Made by a program: the position numbers and the translations under genes
Shown: piece by piece, positions 21,003 to 32,213 of the stretch
Layout of the letters: the number at the start of each line of letters is the position of its first letter
How positions within the stretch are numbered: position 1 is the first letter of the stretch
Assembly: GCA_958430865.1 (NCBI GenBank)
Contig: CAUDNR010003779.1
Span: 13,768-60,596 of the forward strand
Length of the DNA stretch: 46,829 nucleotides
Direction of reading: 5' to 3'
DNA from: Entrophospora sp. SA101
Taxonomy: Eukaryota > Glomeromycota > Glomeromycetes > Entrophosporales > Entrophosporaceae
The notes under the pieces: model-generated
Told to the model about the DNA's origin: nothing
The model's database searches: none
The model's input: only the letters and a program-made list of their open reading frames with translations

Positions 21003-22861
21003 ATGTCAAAAACCGTCAACGCACATTTATTCGTAGTTTCCAATCGTCTACCAATGACAATCACAAAAACTGATAATGGATATGATTATAAAATGTCTTC
21101 TGGTGGATTAGTTAGTGCTTTAAGCGGTCTAAAGAAAATGATGTCTTTTACTTGGATTGGTTGGCCGGGTTAGTTTAAAATAAGTTTGAATTGTACTTTA
21201 TTTTATATGTATTTCATCAATTCACCAATTATTATAATTTATAAACAAACAAATACTGTATACATAAATAAATGCACAAACATATATATGTTTATCTTAG
21301 GTATTAATATACCTACTGAAGATCGAGAAGCTGTTACCAAGCATTTAAATAGTCTTTCATGTTCACCTGTATTTGTTGACGACGATATAGCAGATGGACA
21401 TTACAATGGATTTTCCAATTCTATCTTGTGGCCATTATTTCATTATCATCCTGGTGAAATCTCGTTTGATCAAGAAAATTGGAACTCTTATCAAACTGTT
21501 AATAATTTATTTGCTGAGGCCATAAGTAATGTTGTTAAAGATGGTGATTTGGTCTGGGTACAGGATTATCATTTTATGTTGCTACCACGTATGTTAAGAG
21601 AGAAAGTTGGTAAGAGCAAACCAAATATTAAAATTGGATTTTTTTTACATACCCCTTTTCCAAGTAGCGAAATCTACAGGTATTCGTTTGAAAGTTTTAT
21701 TTATCTATCCATCCATTCATCGATATCATATCATCTAATTAATTTACATTCATTCCTATTATTCTCTTTAATAGAATTTTGCCTGTAAGAAAAGAAGTAC
21801 TTGATGGTGTATTGAATTCTGATTTGATTGGATTTCATACATATGATTATGCTAGACATTTTTTATCATCGTGTACACGAATATTAGAATTAAATGCTAT
21901 GCCAAATAGGATTGACTTTGAAGGTAGACATGTTCATGTTGGAACTTTTCCAGTAGGAATTGATCCTGACAGGTTCGCTGAAGTAAGTTTATGTTAAACA
22001 TTAAATATTATTATTGTTATCATCGTTGTTAATATTAATGATTATTATTATAGGGATTGAAGCAACCAAAAATTCAACAACGTATCAAAGCTCTAGAAGA
22101 AAGATTCAAAGGCGTAAAAGTTATAGTAGGAGTCGATAGACTTGATTATATAAAAGGTGTTCCTCATAAACTACACGCGCTTGAAGTATTTTTAAGCAAA
22201 AATCCAGACTGGATAGGCAAAGTGGTGTTGGTACAAGTAGCTGTACCCTCAAGACAAGATGTTGAAGAATATCAAAATTTAAGAGCTGTTGTTAATGAAT
22301 TAGTTGGTAGAATAAATGGTAAATTTGGTACTGTAGAGTTCATGCCAATACATTTCATGCATAAAACTATTCCCTTCGAGGAATTGGTTGCTTTGTATGC
22401 TGTTTCTGATGCTTGTTTGGTCAGTTCTACAAGGGATGGTATGAATTTGGTTTCTTACGAGTATGTTGCTTGTCAACAACAAAGACATGGTGTTTTAATT
22501 CTAAGTGAATTTGCTGGTGCTGCGCAATCGTTAAATGGTATATCTTAAATATATATGATTTTTTTTTAAAAAAAAATTACCTCGCAATAATGATAATTAA
22601 CGCTATTTTTATATTTTTATTCATTTTCAAAAATAAGGCTCAATTATCGTTAATCCTTGGAACACCGAAGGGCTTGCCAATGCAATTAATGAAGCTGTTA
22701 CTATGCCTGAAGATTTACGAATTTCTAATTTTCAAAAACTATATCGTTATGTTACAAAATACACCGCCGAGTATTGGGGAGATAGTTTTGTAAAAGAGTT
22801 AAGATTAATGAACATTGAAAAAAAATATCAACAACCATCATCATCGAAAACTAAAAAATAA
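21003..22861 (+). CDS. TPS1: Trehalose-6-phosphate synthase (UDP-forming)
   Basis: Five exons: 21,003-21,168, 21,301-21,679, 21,775-21,982, 22,054-22,537 and 22,638-22,861. They total 1,461 nt and 486 residues, close to the usual length of stand-alone fungal Tps1. GT20-family landmarks appear in order: LFVVSNRLP near the start, SGGLVSAL, WIGWPG across the first junction, LVWVQDYHFMLLPRMLR, FFLHTPFPSSEIYR, DLIGFHTYDYARHFLSSC, VGVDRLDYIKGVPHKL and DGMNLVSYEYV. It transfers glucose from UDP-glucose to glucose-6-phosphate in the cytosol, the first step of trehalose synthesis, and is normally partnered with Tps2. No phosphatase domain is present. All four introns have GT-AG ends and keep the frame. 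Confidence 0.96.
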
Positions 22862-23340
22862 TTAATTTGGCAATCATTATAAATTTTTATTCTAATAAAT
22901 TTATCAAAAAAAAAAAAATTTATTTATGACAATGGGTTCATGCATCCATTTAATCTGATCTGGTATGATGTATATTGATCATGCTATACTGCCAACACAA
23001 ATCGGCATATTCACGATTTAAAATTATACCTGAAAAGGTTTTTAATACTTATCATTCTTTATTTTTTTTTTTATATCATACATCAGACAATTATTATCTT
23101 TATGTTACTATTCTGTTACTATTGCTGTTACTATTATTTTTTACTCGTGTAGTAGTAGTATTTCATACATCAAATATCTCTTTTAATCCCTGTGACATTT
23201 ATCTGGCATATTACTTCAGACGCCATTTTTTTTACATTACCTAGCATGTTACAATAAATCCCTTGGATTTGGGATTCGATCTGAAAAACGTTTAAATTTG
23301 TATCACACCATTTTACGGTGACACAATTTCTTTAATAATC
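22862..23340. other. Intergenic region
   Basis: AT-rich, with a T-rich open frame (22,975-23,244) that looks like chance. It should contain the TPS1 3' UTR and the promoter of the downstream GTPase gene. Confidence 0.5.
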
Positions 23341-24818
23341 ATGATTGTAAAAAATATTCCCACTTCATTACCAGAACAGATTCTTAAAGTTCGTAATCAA
23401 AGTGTACAATACAAATTAAGAGATAAGGTTTGTTCTAACACGACCAATTCAATATTTCATAGTAGTAACAAATAACGTAGATATAAATACCATATATCGC
23501 ATAATATACTTATACAGCATAATTGTGTAATAATTTCTTTTTATTCAAAAAAATATGTTACAAGACAAGACAATTTATTGATTTTATGCGTATCACTATC
23601 AATGGTGGTAGGGGTGGTGATGGGTGTATATCATTTCATCGTGAAAAATATGTTGACAAAGGCCCACCTGATGGTGGTAATGGTGGTAGAGGTGGTAATG
23701 TGATTTTTGTTGCATCATCAAATCATTCATCACTACATACCGTTCCCAAAAATATAAAAGGTGGCAGCGGAGGTCCCGGTAAAGGTCGTTTAAGGCACGG
23801 ATTATCTGGAAAAGACGTAATGATAAACATACCTTTAGGAACAATCGTAAAAGAGGTTGATCCTCCACAGAGAAAACTCTCTAGCAATGATGACGACGAC
23901 GATAATAATATTATTAATGAGGATGATAAAAAACTTGACGAGGAAGCTTCACTTGCACGAAAAAGAGCTGATATATGGGTGCATTATCCTCGCTATGAAA
24001 CACAAAATCCTTTAGGCTCTTTTTTCTTGGAAGCAGAGAAATTACTCCAATCAGAATCTCGTAAGAAAAAAAAACTCAACGATAAATTGTATCTAGACGT
24101 CTCGACTCCAAATGTTCAACATGTAGTTGCACAAGGCGGCTCGGGCGGTAAAGGAAATCCACATTTTTTAACAAGCGCGAATCGCTCGCCCAAGTTTGCA
24201 ACACGTGGTCAACGAGGTCAAGTCAAATATTTAGAATTGGAACTTAAAACAATAGCGGATGCGGGTCTTGTAGGTTTGCCTAATGCTGGTAAAAGCACAT
24301 TCCTCACTGCTGTCTCCAATGCACATCCAAAAATAGCTGCTTATCCTTTCACAACGCTTAATCCCTATATCGGAACTGTTGATTATAATGACAAATTTCA
24401 ATTGACCATTGCCGACATTCCTGGTTTAATTCGTGGCGCACATAAAAATATTGGTTTGGGTCATTCGTTTTTACGACACGTGGAAAGATCAAAAGTTTTG
24501 GTGTATGTGATAGATTTGTCTGGCGAAAGTCCATGGAATGATTTAACTATTTTACAAAATGAATTGGAATTATATAATAGTGTTCTAACAAAACGTCCTT
24601 CGCTGATCATAGCCAATAAAGCTGATGTCACCGAAGTAGCTAAAAAAAATCTGCCAATACTTGAATCAAAAGTTAAAGAAATTGAAAAACAGCTTGACCA
24701 ACAATTTATCGTTGTGCCCATTTCAGCAAAATATCGTAAAAATATTCATAAAGTAACTTCATTACTAAGAAGCACAGTTGAAGATTTTAAAAACAATGAA
24801 TCAGATGTGACAGCTTGA
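23341..24818 (+). CDS. MTG2: Obg-family GTPase, probably mitochondrial (Mtg2-like)
   Basis: Two exons, 23,341-23,427 and 23,565-24,818, give 446 residues. The junction reads LRDK/TRQFIDFMRITI. The glycine-rich Obg domain follows (GGRGGDGCISFHREKYVDKG, then GGNGGRGGNV). It is split by a charged insert with a run of Asp (DDDDDNNIINEDDKK, about residues 140-210) before the second glycine part, VAQGGSGGKGN. The G domain shows G1 GLPNAGKSTF, G3 DIPGLI, G4 NKAD and G5 SAK. The fungal homologue Mtg2 assists assembly of the large mitochondrial ribosomal subunit; location here is inferred from similarity and N-terminal extension. It is convergent with RNR2, with ~130 bases between the stop codons. Confidence 0.9.
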
Positions 24819-24946
24819 TGGGTGGATGTGTATTTGTGTACATTATTAACATATTTATTTATATGTATTTATTAAAACAATTATTAAAAAGATAAATTGA
24901 AATTTGTAAATATCAAACACGTACATACATATTTATAAATATATGT

Positions 24947-26383
24947 TTAGAAATCAGCATCAAGTGTAAAAATATTTTCTGAAGGATCACCATTTGACAT
25001 AACACCAGCCTTTTGATATTCCGATACACGTTTTTCAAAGAAATTAGTTTTACCCTGCAAACTAATCAAGTCCATAAAATCAAAAGGATTTTCTGATTTA
25101 TAATATTTAGGACAATTCAATGACACTAATAACCTATCTGCAACGAATTCTATGTAACGTTTCATTAGCGTTGCGTTCATACCAATGAGATTGCATGGTA
25201 ATGCATCGGTCAAAAATTCTTGTTCAATAATAACCGCTTCAGTGATAATTTTTGTAACGAGTTGTTGAGATATTCGATTTTTCAAATGATTAAACAATAA
25301 ACATGCAAAATCAGTGTGGAGTCCTTCATCTCTGGAAATCAACTCGTTGGAGAATGTTAAACCTGGCATCATTCCTCTTTTCTTCAGCCAGAAAATAGAA
25401 GCAAATGCCCCAGAAAAAAATATTCCTTCGACTGCTGCAAATGCTACAAGCCTTTCCGCAAACGATGATTTCTGATCGCATATCCATCTCAATGCCCATT
25501 CAGCTTTCTTTTTAATACATGGTACTATATTTTATAAGAGATATTTATGTTTAATTAGCATGTGTATGTTTATATAAATCACATTTATATTATGAGTATT
25601 ACTAACTGGTTTCAAAAGCATCAAATAAATATTCTTTCTGCACAGGATCTTTTATATAAGAATCGATAAGAAGAGAATACATTTCCGAATGTATGTTTTC
25701 AATCATTATTTGAAATCCATAGAAGCAACGTGCTTCAGGAATTTGTACTTCATTGCTAAATCTTTCCACCAAATTCTCATTAACAATACCATCTGAAGCA
25801 GCAAAAAATGCCAATATATGCGAAATAAAGAATCTTTCATCATCGTTAAGTCTATTCTCCCAATCATGATTGTCTTTTGATAAATCGACTTCTTCAACGG
25901 TCCAAAATGATGCTTCAGCTTTCTTATACATTTGCCAGATCTATCATTATTATATATATATATATTGGTCGGGATTAATTATTTGAGGATATATAAAAAA
26001 CATAATTAAATCTATTTTATTCATTAATTAAATAAATAATAAAATCTTACCTCATGATATTGTATAGGAAATAAAACAAATCTTCTTGGATTTGGCTTTA
26101 ACAAAGGTTCATCTAGTTGATATTGATCAACTATTTCCTCGATTTCAGTTGATTTTTCTTCTAGTTTATTTAAAGCCTTTTTAACAACAGCGGTTGTTTT
26201 TGTGGTAGTTATTGTTGCGGCAAAGATGTTTTCATTTTCCTTGTTAGTTATTTTTTTCACAAGTGATTTCTTTAAAACGGCCTTTTTATTGTTGTTGATA
26301 TCGTTGTTATTGTTAGTAGTCTCTTTTACGTTTGCAATTATGTTTTGTGTATTAGAAGTAAGAATTTTAATTGTTGAATTCAT
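24947..26383 (-). CDS. RNR2: Ribonucleotide reductase small subunit (R2)
   Basis: Three exons, 26,383-26,051, 25,940-25,607 and 25,524-24,947, total 1,245 nt and 414 residues. The junctions give [14 protein letters not shown] and [16 protein letters not shown]. Class I R2 landmarks: [40 protein letters not shown] (metal ligands Glu and His), [16 protein letters not shown] and [15 protein letters not shown]. The C-terminal FTLDADF is the tail that docks on the large subunit. The enzyme makes dNTPs with R1 in the cytosol, using a diiron-tyrosyl radical. The ~110-residue N-terminal extension is polar (poly-Asn, poly-Thr) and contains a KEN motif at residues 48-50, a possible APC/C degron. Upstream MluI-type motifs suggest G1/S control. 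Confidence 0.96.
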
Positions 26384-27063
26384 GTTTTTTTTTTTTTTAT
26401 TAAAAATTTCGTAAGAAATAATTTTTAAAAAGGACGGTGGGTGGGCGATATTTATAAATGTTTTTAAAGTTACAAATTTGGAACAACGCGTTAATTAGTA
26501 TTTTGTTTGACACGTGTATGATCAAAAATTCCGGAACTTTTTATTAATTTGAAAAAAAGAAGTTTCTATATATTTTATACTCGAACCGTTTTACATATTA
26601 TTGATTAAACTACACATGAAAATAACTCGCGTCATTAATAAAATGATTCACTCAGTATGAATACTTGTAAAATATCGCAATAATACGAAATTTCCTAGCA
26701 TATTAATAATATTAATAATATTAATATCGCGTATTATGTCACTGGATCTTATTATTATCGCGTCAATCATCGCAACAAATAAACAAACAAATAAATAAAT
26801 ACACAAATGTGTAAATATAGAAATATTAAAAAAAAAATTTTTCTCGATTGAATTTCCAGTTTTAGTAAGTACGATCAGGGTGCGAATTACCTGAACCTAT
26901 TTTAGAAGGATTTTTAAAGATAAAATTTTATAATAGTAATAATTGTAACAGTAACAGGATTTAGCCACGATTCAAAAAAAAAGTTACATCCCAAAAACAA
27001 ATTATATCTTTCACTCAACAATCGTATAGTAAATTTAATTATAATAAAAATCCTTGATCGATT
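26384..27063. promoter_or_regulatory. Divergent promoter between RNR2 and the SDR gene
   Basis: A 680-base region separates two divergent starts. It is AT-rich yet has four CGCG words: ACGCGT at 26,486-26,491, and CGCGT inside CTCGCGTCA (about 26,627), TATCGCGTA (about 26,728) and TATCGCGTC (about 26,758). CACGTG lies at 26,511-26,516. ACGCGT is the MluI cell-cycle box bound by MBF in yeasts, and here it is about 105 bases from the RNR2 start. The assignment to RNR2 control is inferred. Confidence 0.5.
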
Positions 27064-28258
27064 ATGGCGAATGAATTATCATCATCAAATTTATTCTCAT
27101 TGAAAGGGAAAATAGCTTTGGTAACAGGAGGTGGAACTGGAATTGGTAAAATGATTTCTAAAACTTTTGTAAAAAATGGCGCAAAAGTTTATATTGCCTC
27201 GAGAAATAAAAAGACTTTGAATGAAGGTAAAAAATAAAAATTAAAACTTATTATTTTAAATTAATCTTTTTTAAAAAAAAGATTTAATTCATTATATATA
27301 AATAGCTGCCAAAGAACTAAATCAAATAGGATCATCATCAGGAGGGAAATGTATCCCAATACAAGCAGATCTATCATCAAAATTAGCATGTGATAACTTA
27401 GCAAACGGAATTGCTAATATTGAGGATGGTAAACTTGATATTCTAGTCAATAATTCTGCTGTCTTTACACATGCTCCCCTAACAAATATACTTGAAAGTT
27501 CGTGGGATGCAGTTTGGAAAGTAAATGTTGTTAGTGTATTCTATTTAACTATAGCGTAGGTTATTATTGATCGTTTATTTATTACTGTTGTTATCTTGAA
27601 ATTGAAATATAATGCTATTTTCTTTGTCTAATAAATAGATGTTTACCATTACTCCAAAAAGCTAGTAATGCTCCACAACATCCTTCCAAAGTTATTATTA
27701 TTGGCAGTGCAGCTGGCAAGTTCTATATTCTGTGTGGATAAATGACAATGCACATTATAATTTTAATAAAGTATTGTTCACTTTACATGATAGGCATGGG
27801 CGAAGGTAATTTGGAAAGTTTGGTTGCTGCTCAAAAGGATACTGCTTTACCATATAATGTATCTAAATGGGCATTAAACGGTCTTTCAAGAAATTTGGCT
27901 GCTTATCTCACGTGAGTATTAGCAGCAATAATAATAATTAAATAATAACATTAATTTCATTGTAAATAAAAATTAAACAAATTTTGATTTTGATTATAGT
28001 CCACATGGTGTTAACGTAAACTTAATTGCTCCAGGTTTAGTCCCGACTAAAATGACAGAAACCTATCATCAAAGTTCTGTTTCAAGAAAATATAGAATGG
28101 GCAATGAAGTGGATCTAGGTGCTGCTGCTTTATATTTAGCATCTGATGCTGGTAGCTGGATATCAGGTGCTGAACTTAGAATTGATGGTGGTGCTTCTTT
28201 ACGAGGAAAAAATTTTGACAAAAAATTAGCTCGAGAATCAACAAAATCAAAACTTTAG
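27064..28258 (+). CDS. Short-chain dehydrogenase/reductase
   Basis: Five exons: 27,064-27,226, 27,306-27,555, 27,639-27,715, 27,794-27,911 and 28,000-28,258. They total 867 nt and 288 residues. Rossmann cofactor motif TGGGTGIGK is near residue 20; NNSA is the structural Asn motif; the catalytic Ser lies in IIIGSAAG, and YNVSKWALNGL is the YxxxK pair. The C-terminus has the usual LRIDGGASLRG. This looks like a classical SDR of the gluconate-dehydrogenase/3-oxoacyl-ACP-reductase type; the substrate cannot be told. Intron 3 has a GC-AG boundary (GCAAGT donor at 27,716), required to keep the frame GSAAG/MGEGN. The product ends KSKL, a possible but weak peroxisomal PTS1-like tail. Confidence 0.93.
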
Positions 28259-28415
28259 ATTCCATTCATCATCACATAGATATTATAGATTATAGATTTA
28301 TTTATTTTTATTTATTTGTCTCACGTGAAATTTTGTGCAAATCTTTAAATTGTGTATATACCGTGTTGTGTTTTAATAATAAATAAAATTAAATCCTTTT
28401 TGCTTCAGAGAAAAA

Positions 28416-30356
28416 ATGGTAAAACAAACAAAACTAGGGTAAAACTCACTTATATATTTATCTGTATATTTAAATAAGCAAAGTATTACATATATATCTC
28501 TTCAACATAACAATATAAATTCTATCAAATTAGCGCGTTTTTTGGAAAAGCACAAGATGGGCATCAAAAAAGAACCCAAAGTTCAAATGAAGAATTATCG
28601 GTGGTTAATAAAAGAATAAAAGTTGAGCAAAATCAAGACATGGATGTTGATGACGAAAAGGTAAAAGAGGAAGAGGGAGTGGATAAGGAAAGAAAAGAAT
28701 CAGAATTAGAAGAGGAAAAGGACAAAGGAAAAATAGATAAAGCAAAAAAAAGAATAGAGAATGAATCAGCAAAAGAAGAAATAAAAGAACCAGAGCCAGA
28801 AGCAGAAGAAGAAACAGAAGAGGAAAAGGCAGAAGAGGAAGAAGCAGAAGAGGAAGAAGCAGAAGAGGAAGAAGCAGAAGAGGAAGAGCAAAAAGAAAAA
28901 ATCGAAACAAAAAAAAGGCTTATTGAATTGTAAGTAACCATATGGTATCATGTGAAAAACTTTTTTCTTCTTATGTCAGTTTGGAATTTTTTACTGCCAT
29001 TTACAAAGGAGTTGTCAATTAATGAACTATTACAAGAAGGCAATTAAATAATAAATCAATTTTAGGAAAGACTTGGGTGTGAACTGGAAGAAAGGAGATC
29101 CGTAAGATATTGTTAAGATTATCAATCACATTGAATTATAATTAATAATATATAGCTTGCTGAATCTTTAACATTATTCTAAAATGAACACATAATATTA
29201 GTGTGCCTTATTCTGTATTATGCAAAACTTTTGAAATGGTTGAATCAACTACCAAACGTCTAGAAAAACAAGATTATTTGGTTACTCTCTTTGCGCTTAT
29301 TATTGAAAATACTCCAGAAAATTTGTTAGACTCATTATATTTGTGTATCAATCGAGTAAGTTATTTATAATGACTCATTACTCGCTAATGGTAAATCTTT
29401 TTTTGATTCTTACTATAAATTTTTTATTAAAAAAAAAAAAGGTGGGTCCAGATTATGAAAATGTTGAATTAGGTATTGGTGAATCTTTATTAATTAAAGT
29501 AATTGCAGATACTACTGGTAGAAAAACTCAAGCAATCAAAGAAGAGTTGGCAAAATGGGGTGACTTAGGAAAAGTGGCAAAGGTTAATAATAATTGATAA
29601 TAATAATTAAATTAAATCAGTTGTATATTTAAACTCTTAAATTTAAATTTTATACATTCTCTATGGTTTTAGGATAGTAAAAGTACTCAACCAACATTGT
29701 ATGCTCCAAAACCATTAACTATTCCATCAGTCTTAAAATCTATGAAAAAGATTGCACATATGAATGGGCAAGATGTAATTATTTATTATTATGGTTATTC
29801 TAATTTATTACCAAATTAATATCCATTGCTTTCTGTTTAGTCGCAAGAAAGAAAAGTTCGAGAAATCAGACAATTGCTTGCTTCTTGCCAAGGTGAAGAA
29901 TCCAAATATTTAATCAGGTCTCTTGAAGGAAAACTTAGGATTGGATTAGCAGCACAAACCATTTTAATTTCACTAGCACAAGCAATTGTTTATAAGGATC
30001 CAGGTTAATTAATAAATAATATATTGCTCTGCAATTACATTATTGTTGACATTATTTTCTTTGAATATTAATGTTATCTATTTATTAGGATATGAAAAAT
30101 TACCTACACCTACCAAAATTCAATTATTAGCAGATGCCCCAATCATTGTTAAAGCTGTTTATAGGTTTATATATATATTATTTTTATAAAATTATCAACA
30201 TATCAACTTAATTACTTTTAAAAAACTTTTTTTTTGTAAAAAGTGAAATTCCATCTTATGATATTATGGTCCCAATCTTGCTAAAACATGGGATACAAGG
30301 ACTTGAAGAGCATTGTAAATTGACACCAGGTATATAAATATATAGATTTATACACA

Positions 30357-30387
<31 letters not shown>

Positions 30388-32115
30388 TGAAATTGCAAAA
30401 TGCCATGTTAGTTTTTATTAAAACTTTTTTATAATAATAAAAAAGGAATTCCACTTAAACCTATGTTGGCATTTCCAACTAAAAGTATAACAGAAGTACT
30501 TGATCGTGTTGAAGGACATAAGTTTACTTGTGAATTTAAATATGATGGTGAACGTGCTCAGGTTAGTAATTTAATAATAATAGTAGCAATAATAATTACA
30601 ATCATTGTCTTTAACTTTTTTACATATATAGATAGATAAAAATCATATTATATTATATCTAATTTAGCATGTTATTTTGATATAATAGATTCATAAATTG
30701 GATGATGGTTCTGCAAAAATTTATAGTAGAAATTTGGAAGACAATTCTGTGAAATTTCCTGATATAATTGAGAAATTGTCTAAGGTAATTTCAATTGCTT
30801 ATATTACTATTATTGTATTAGGTCATTATTATAAAATTTTTTTTAACAATTTTCTTTAATATCTGTTGCAGTTTGTAAAACATGGTATAAAATCTTTTAT
30901 ACTTGATTGTGAAGTTGTTGCATGGGATCTAGAAAAAGATTGTCTTCTTCCTTTTCAAGTGTTAAGTACAAGGAAAAGAAAAGATGTTAAAGGATCAGAC
31001 ATAAAAGTCAAAGTTTGTTTGTTTGCATTTGACCTATTATATCTAAATGGAGAGGTATGACTAATTTTATTATTATCAGATTTATAATAGTAATGATTAG
31101 ATTCAATTTTTCTCAAATATAAATTCATATTACCATTGTAAACAGTCACTTCTCAAGAAACCATTAATTGAAAGGCGTGAACTATTGTATAATTCTTTTC
31201 AAGAAATCAAAGGAGAATTTGCCTTTGCACATGAAATTATTGCAACTAACACTGAGGAAATCCAATCATTTCTTGATGAGAGTGTTAAAAATAATTGTGA
31301 AGGTTTGATGATAAAAATTTATGAAGGATCTGAATCATCTTATGAACCTTCTAAACGGTCAAGGAATTGGTTAAAAGTAATATATACATATATAGATATA
31401 GATGTATATAATATTTATTTAGATTTTTAATAATTATTATTGTTATTGTTATTATTGTATTAGCTTAAAAAAGACTATATTACAGGAACAGGAGATTCTT
31501 TGGACCTTGTGGTTATTGGTGCAGATTATGGAAGAGGAAAACGTACCAATTTTTATGGAACTTTTCTTCTTGCATGCTTTGATCCAGATAATGAAGAGTA
31601 CCAAACAATTTGTAAGCTTGGTACAGGATTTTCTGATGCAGATTTAGAAACTCATTACAAATTCCTTAAGGAACATGAAATTGAAGGAGCTAAAAGTTAT
31701 TATAATTATGATAAAGCAACTAAACCTGATGTTTGGTTTGAACCTTGTCAAGTCTGGGAAATAAAAGCAGCAGATATTAGTAAATCTCCTATATATAAAG
31801 CTGCAATAGGACAAGTAAAGTTATACACTTTTTTTCTTATTATAATATCATCTAAAAATAATTATTAAGATTATATATTTTGATGTTTTAGGCTGATCCA
31901 TCTAAAGGTGTTTCATTACGTTTTCCACGTTTTGTTAGAATAAGAACTGATAAGAAACCTGAAGAAGCAACTACTAATGATCAAGTAAAATATTTTAATA
32001 TTCATTATATATAATAAGAAGACATATATATATATGTTAACTATTATTATTATTATTATTTATAAATTAGGTGGCTGATATGTATAATTCCCAATTTAAT
32101 AATGGTGCTGAATAA
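28416..32115 (+). CDS. CDC9: ATP-dependent DNA ligase I
   Basis: Sixteen exons: 28,416-28,438; 28,534-28,929; 29,066-29,101; 29,202-29,355; 29,442-29,582; 29,673-29,774; 29,841-30,003; 30,089-30,164; 30,244-30,329; 30,446-30,561; 30,689-30,784; 30,872-31,054; 31,146-31,376; 31,464-31,814; 31,892-31,984; 32,071-32,115. They sum to 2,292 nt and 763 residues, very close to yeast Cdc9. The N-terminus has a PCNA-binding PIP box, QTKLGAFF, formed across the first intron, then an acidic Glu-rich low-complexity stretch. The DNA-binding domain contains [17 protein letters not shown]. The adenylation active-site lysine is in [16 protein letters not shown] and LKKDYI are later nucleotidyltransferase motifs. 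The enzyme joins Okazaki fragments and seals repair nicks in the nucleus. Confidence 0.95.
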
Positions 32116-32213
32116 CAAAACGAAAAATCATTTTTTTTATATTAAATATATTTTAATTATGTGTTGTGTGACACCAAATTAATAATAATAATCAATAATA
32201 ATTAATAGTTAAA

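Noticed and set aside
22975..23244. 89-residue frame between TPS1 and the Obg GTPase
   Set aside because: T-rich sequence giving Leu/Phe/Tyr runs; no conserved features.
28254..28258. Peroxisomal PTS1 at the SDR C-terminus (KSKL)
   Set aside because: The end SKL-like tail is suggestive, but the preceding basic Ser/Lys-rich stretch could end this way by chance; left as a remark in the feature only.
28605..28951. Minus-strand Ser-, Leu- and Phe-rich frames opposite the DNA ligase N-terminus
   Set aside because: They are antisense shadows of the Glu/Lys-rich low-complexity part of DNA ligase I.
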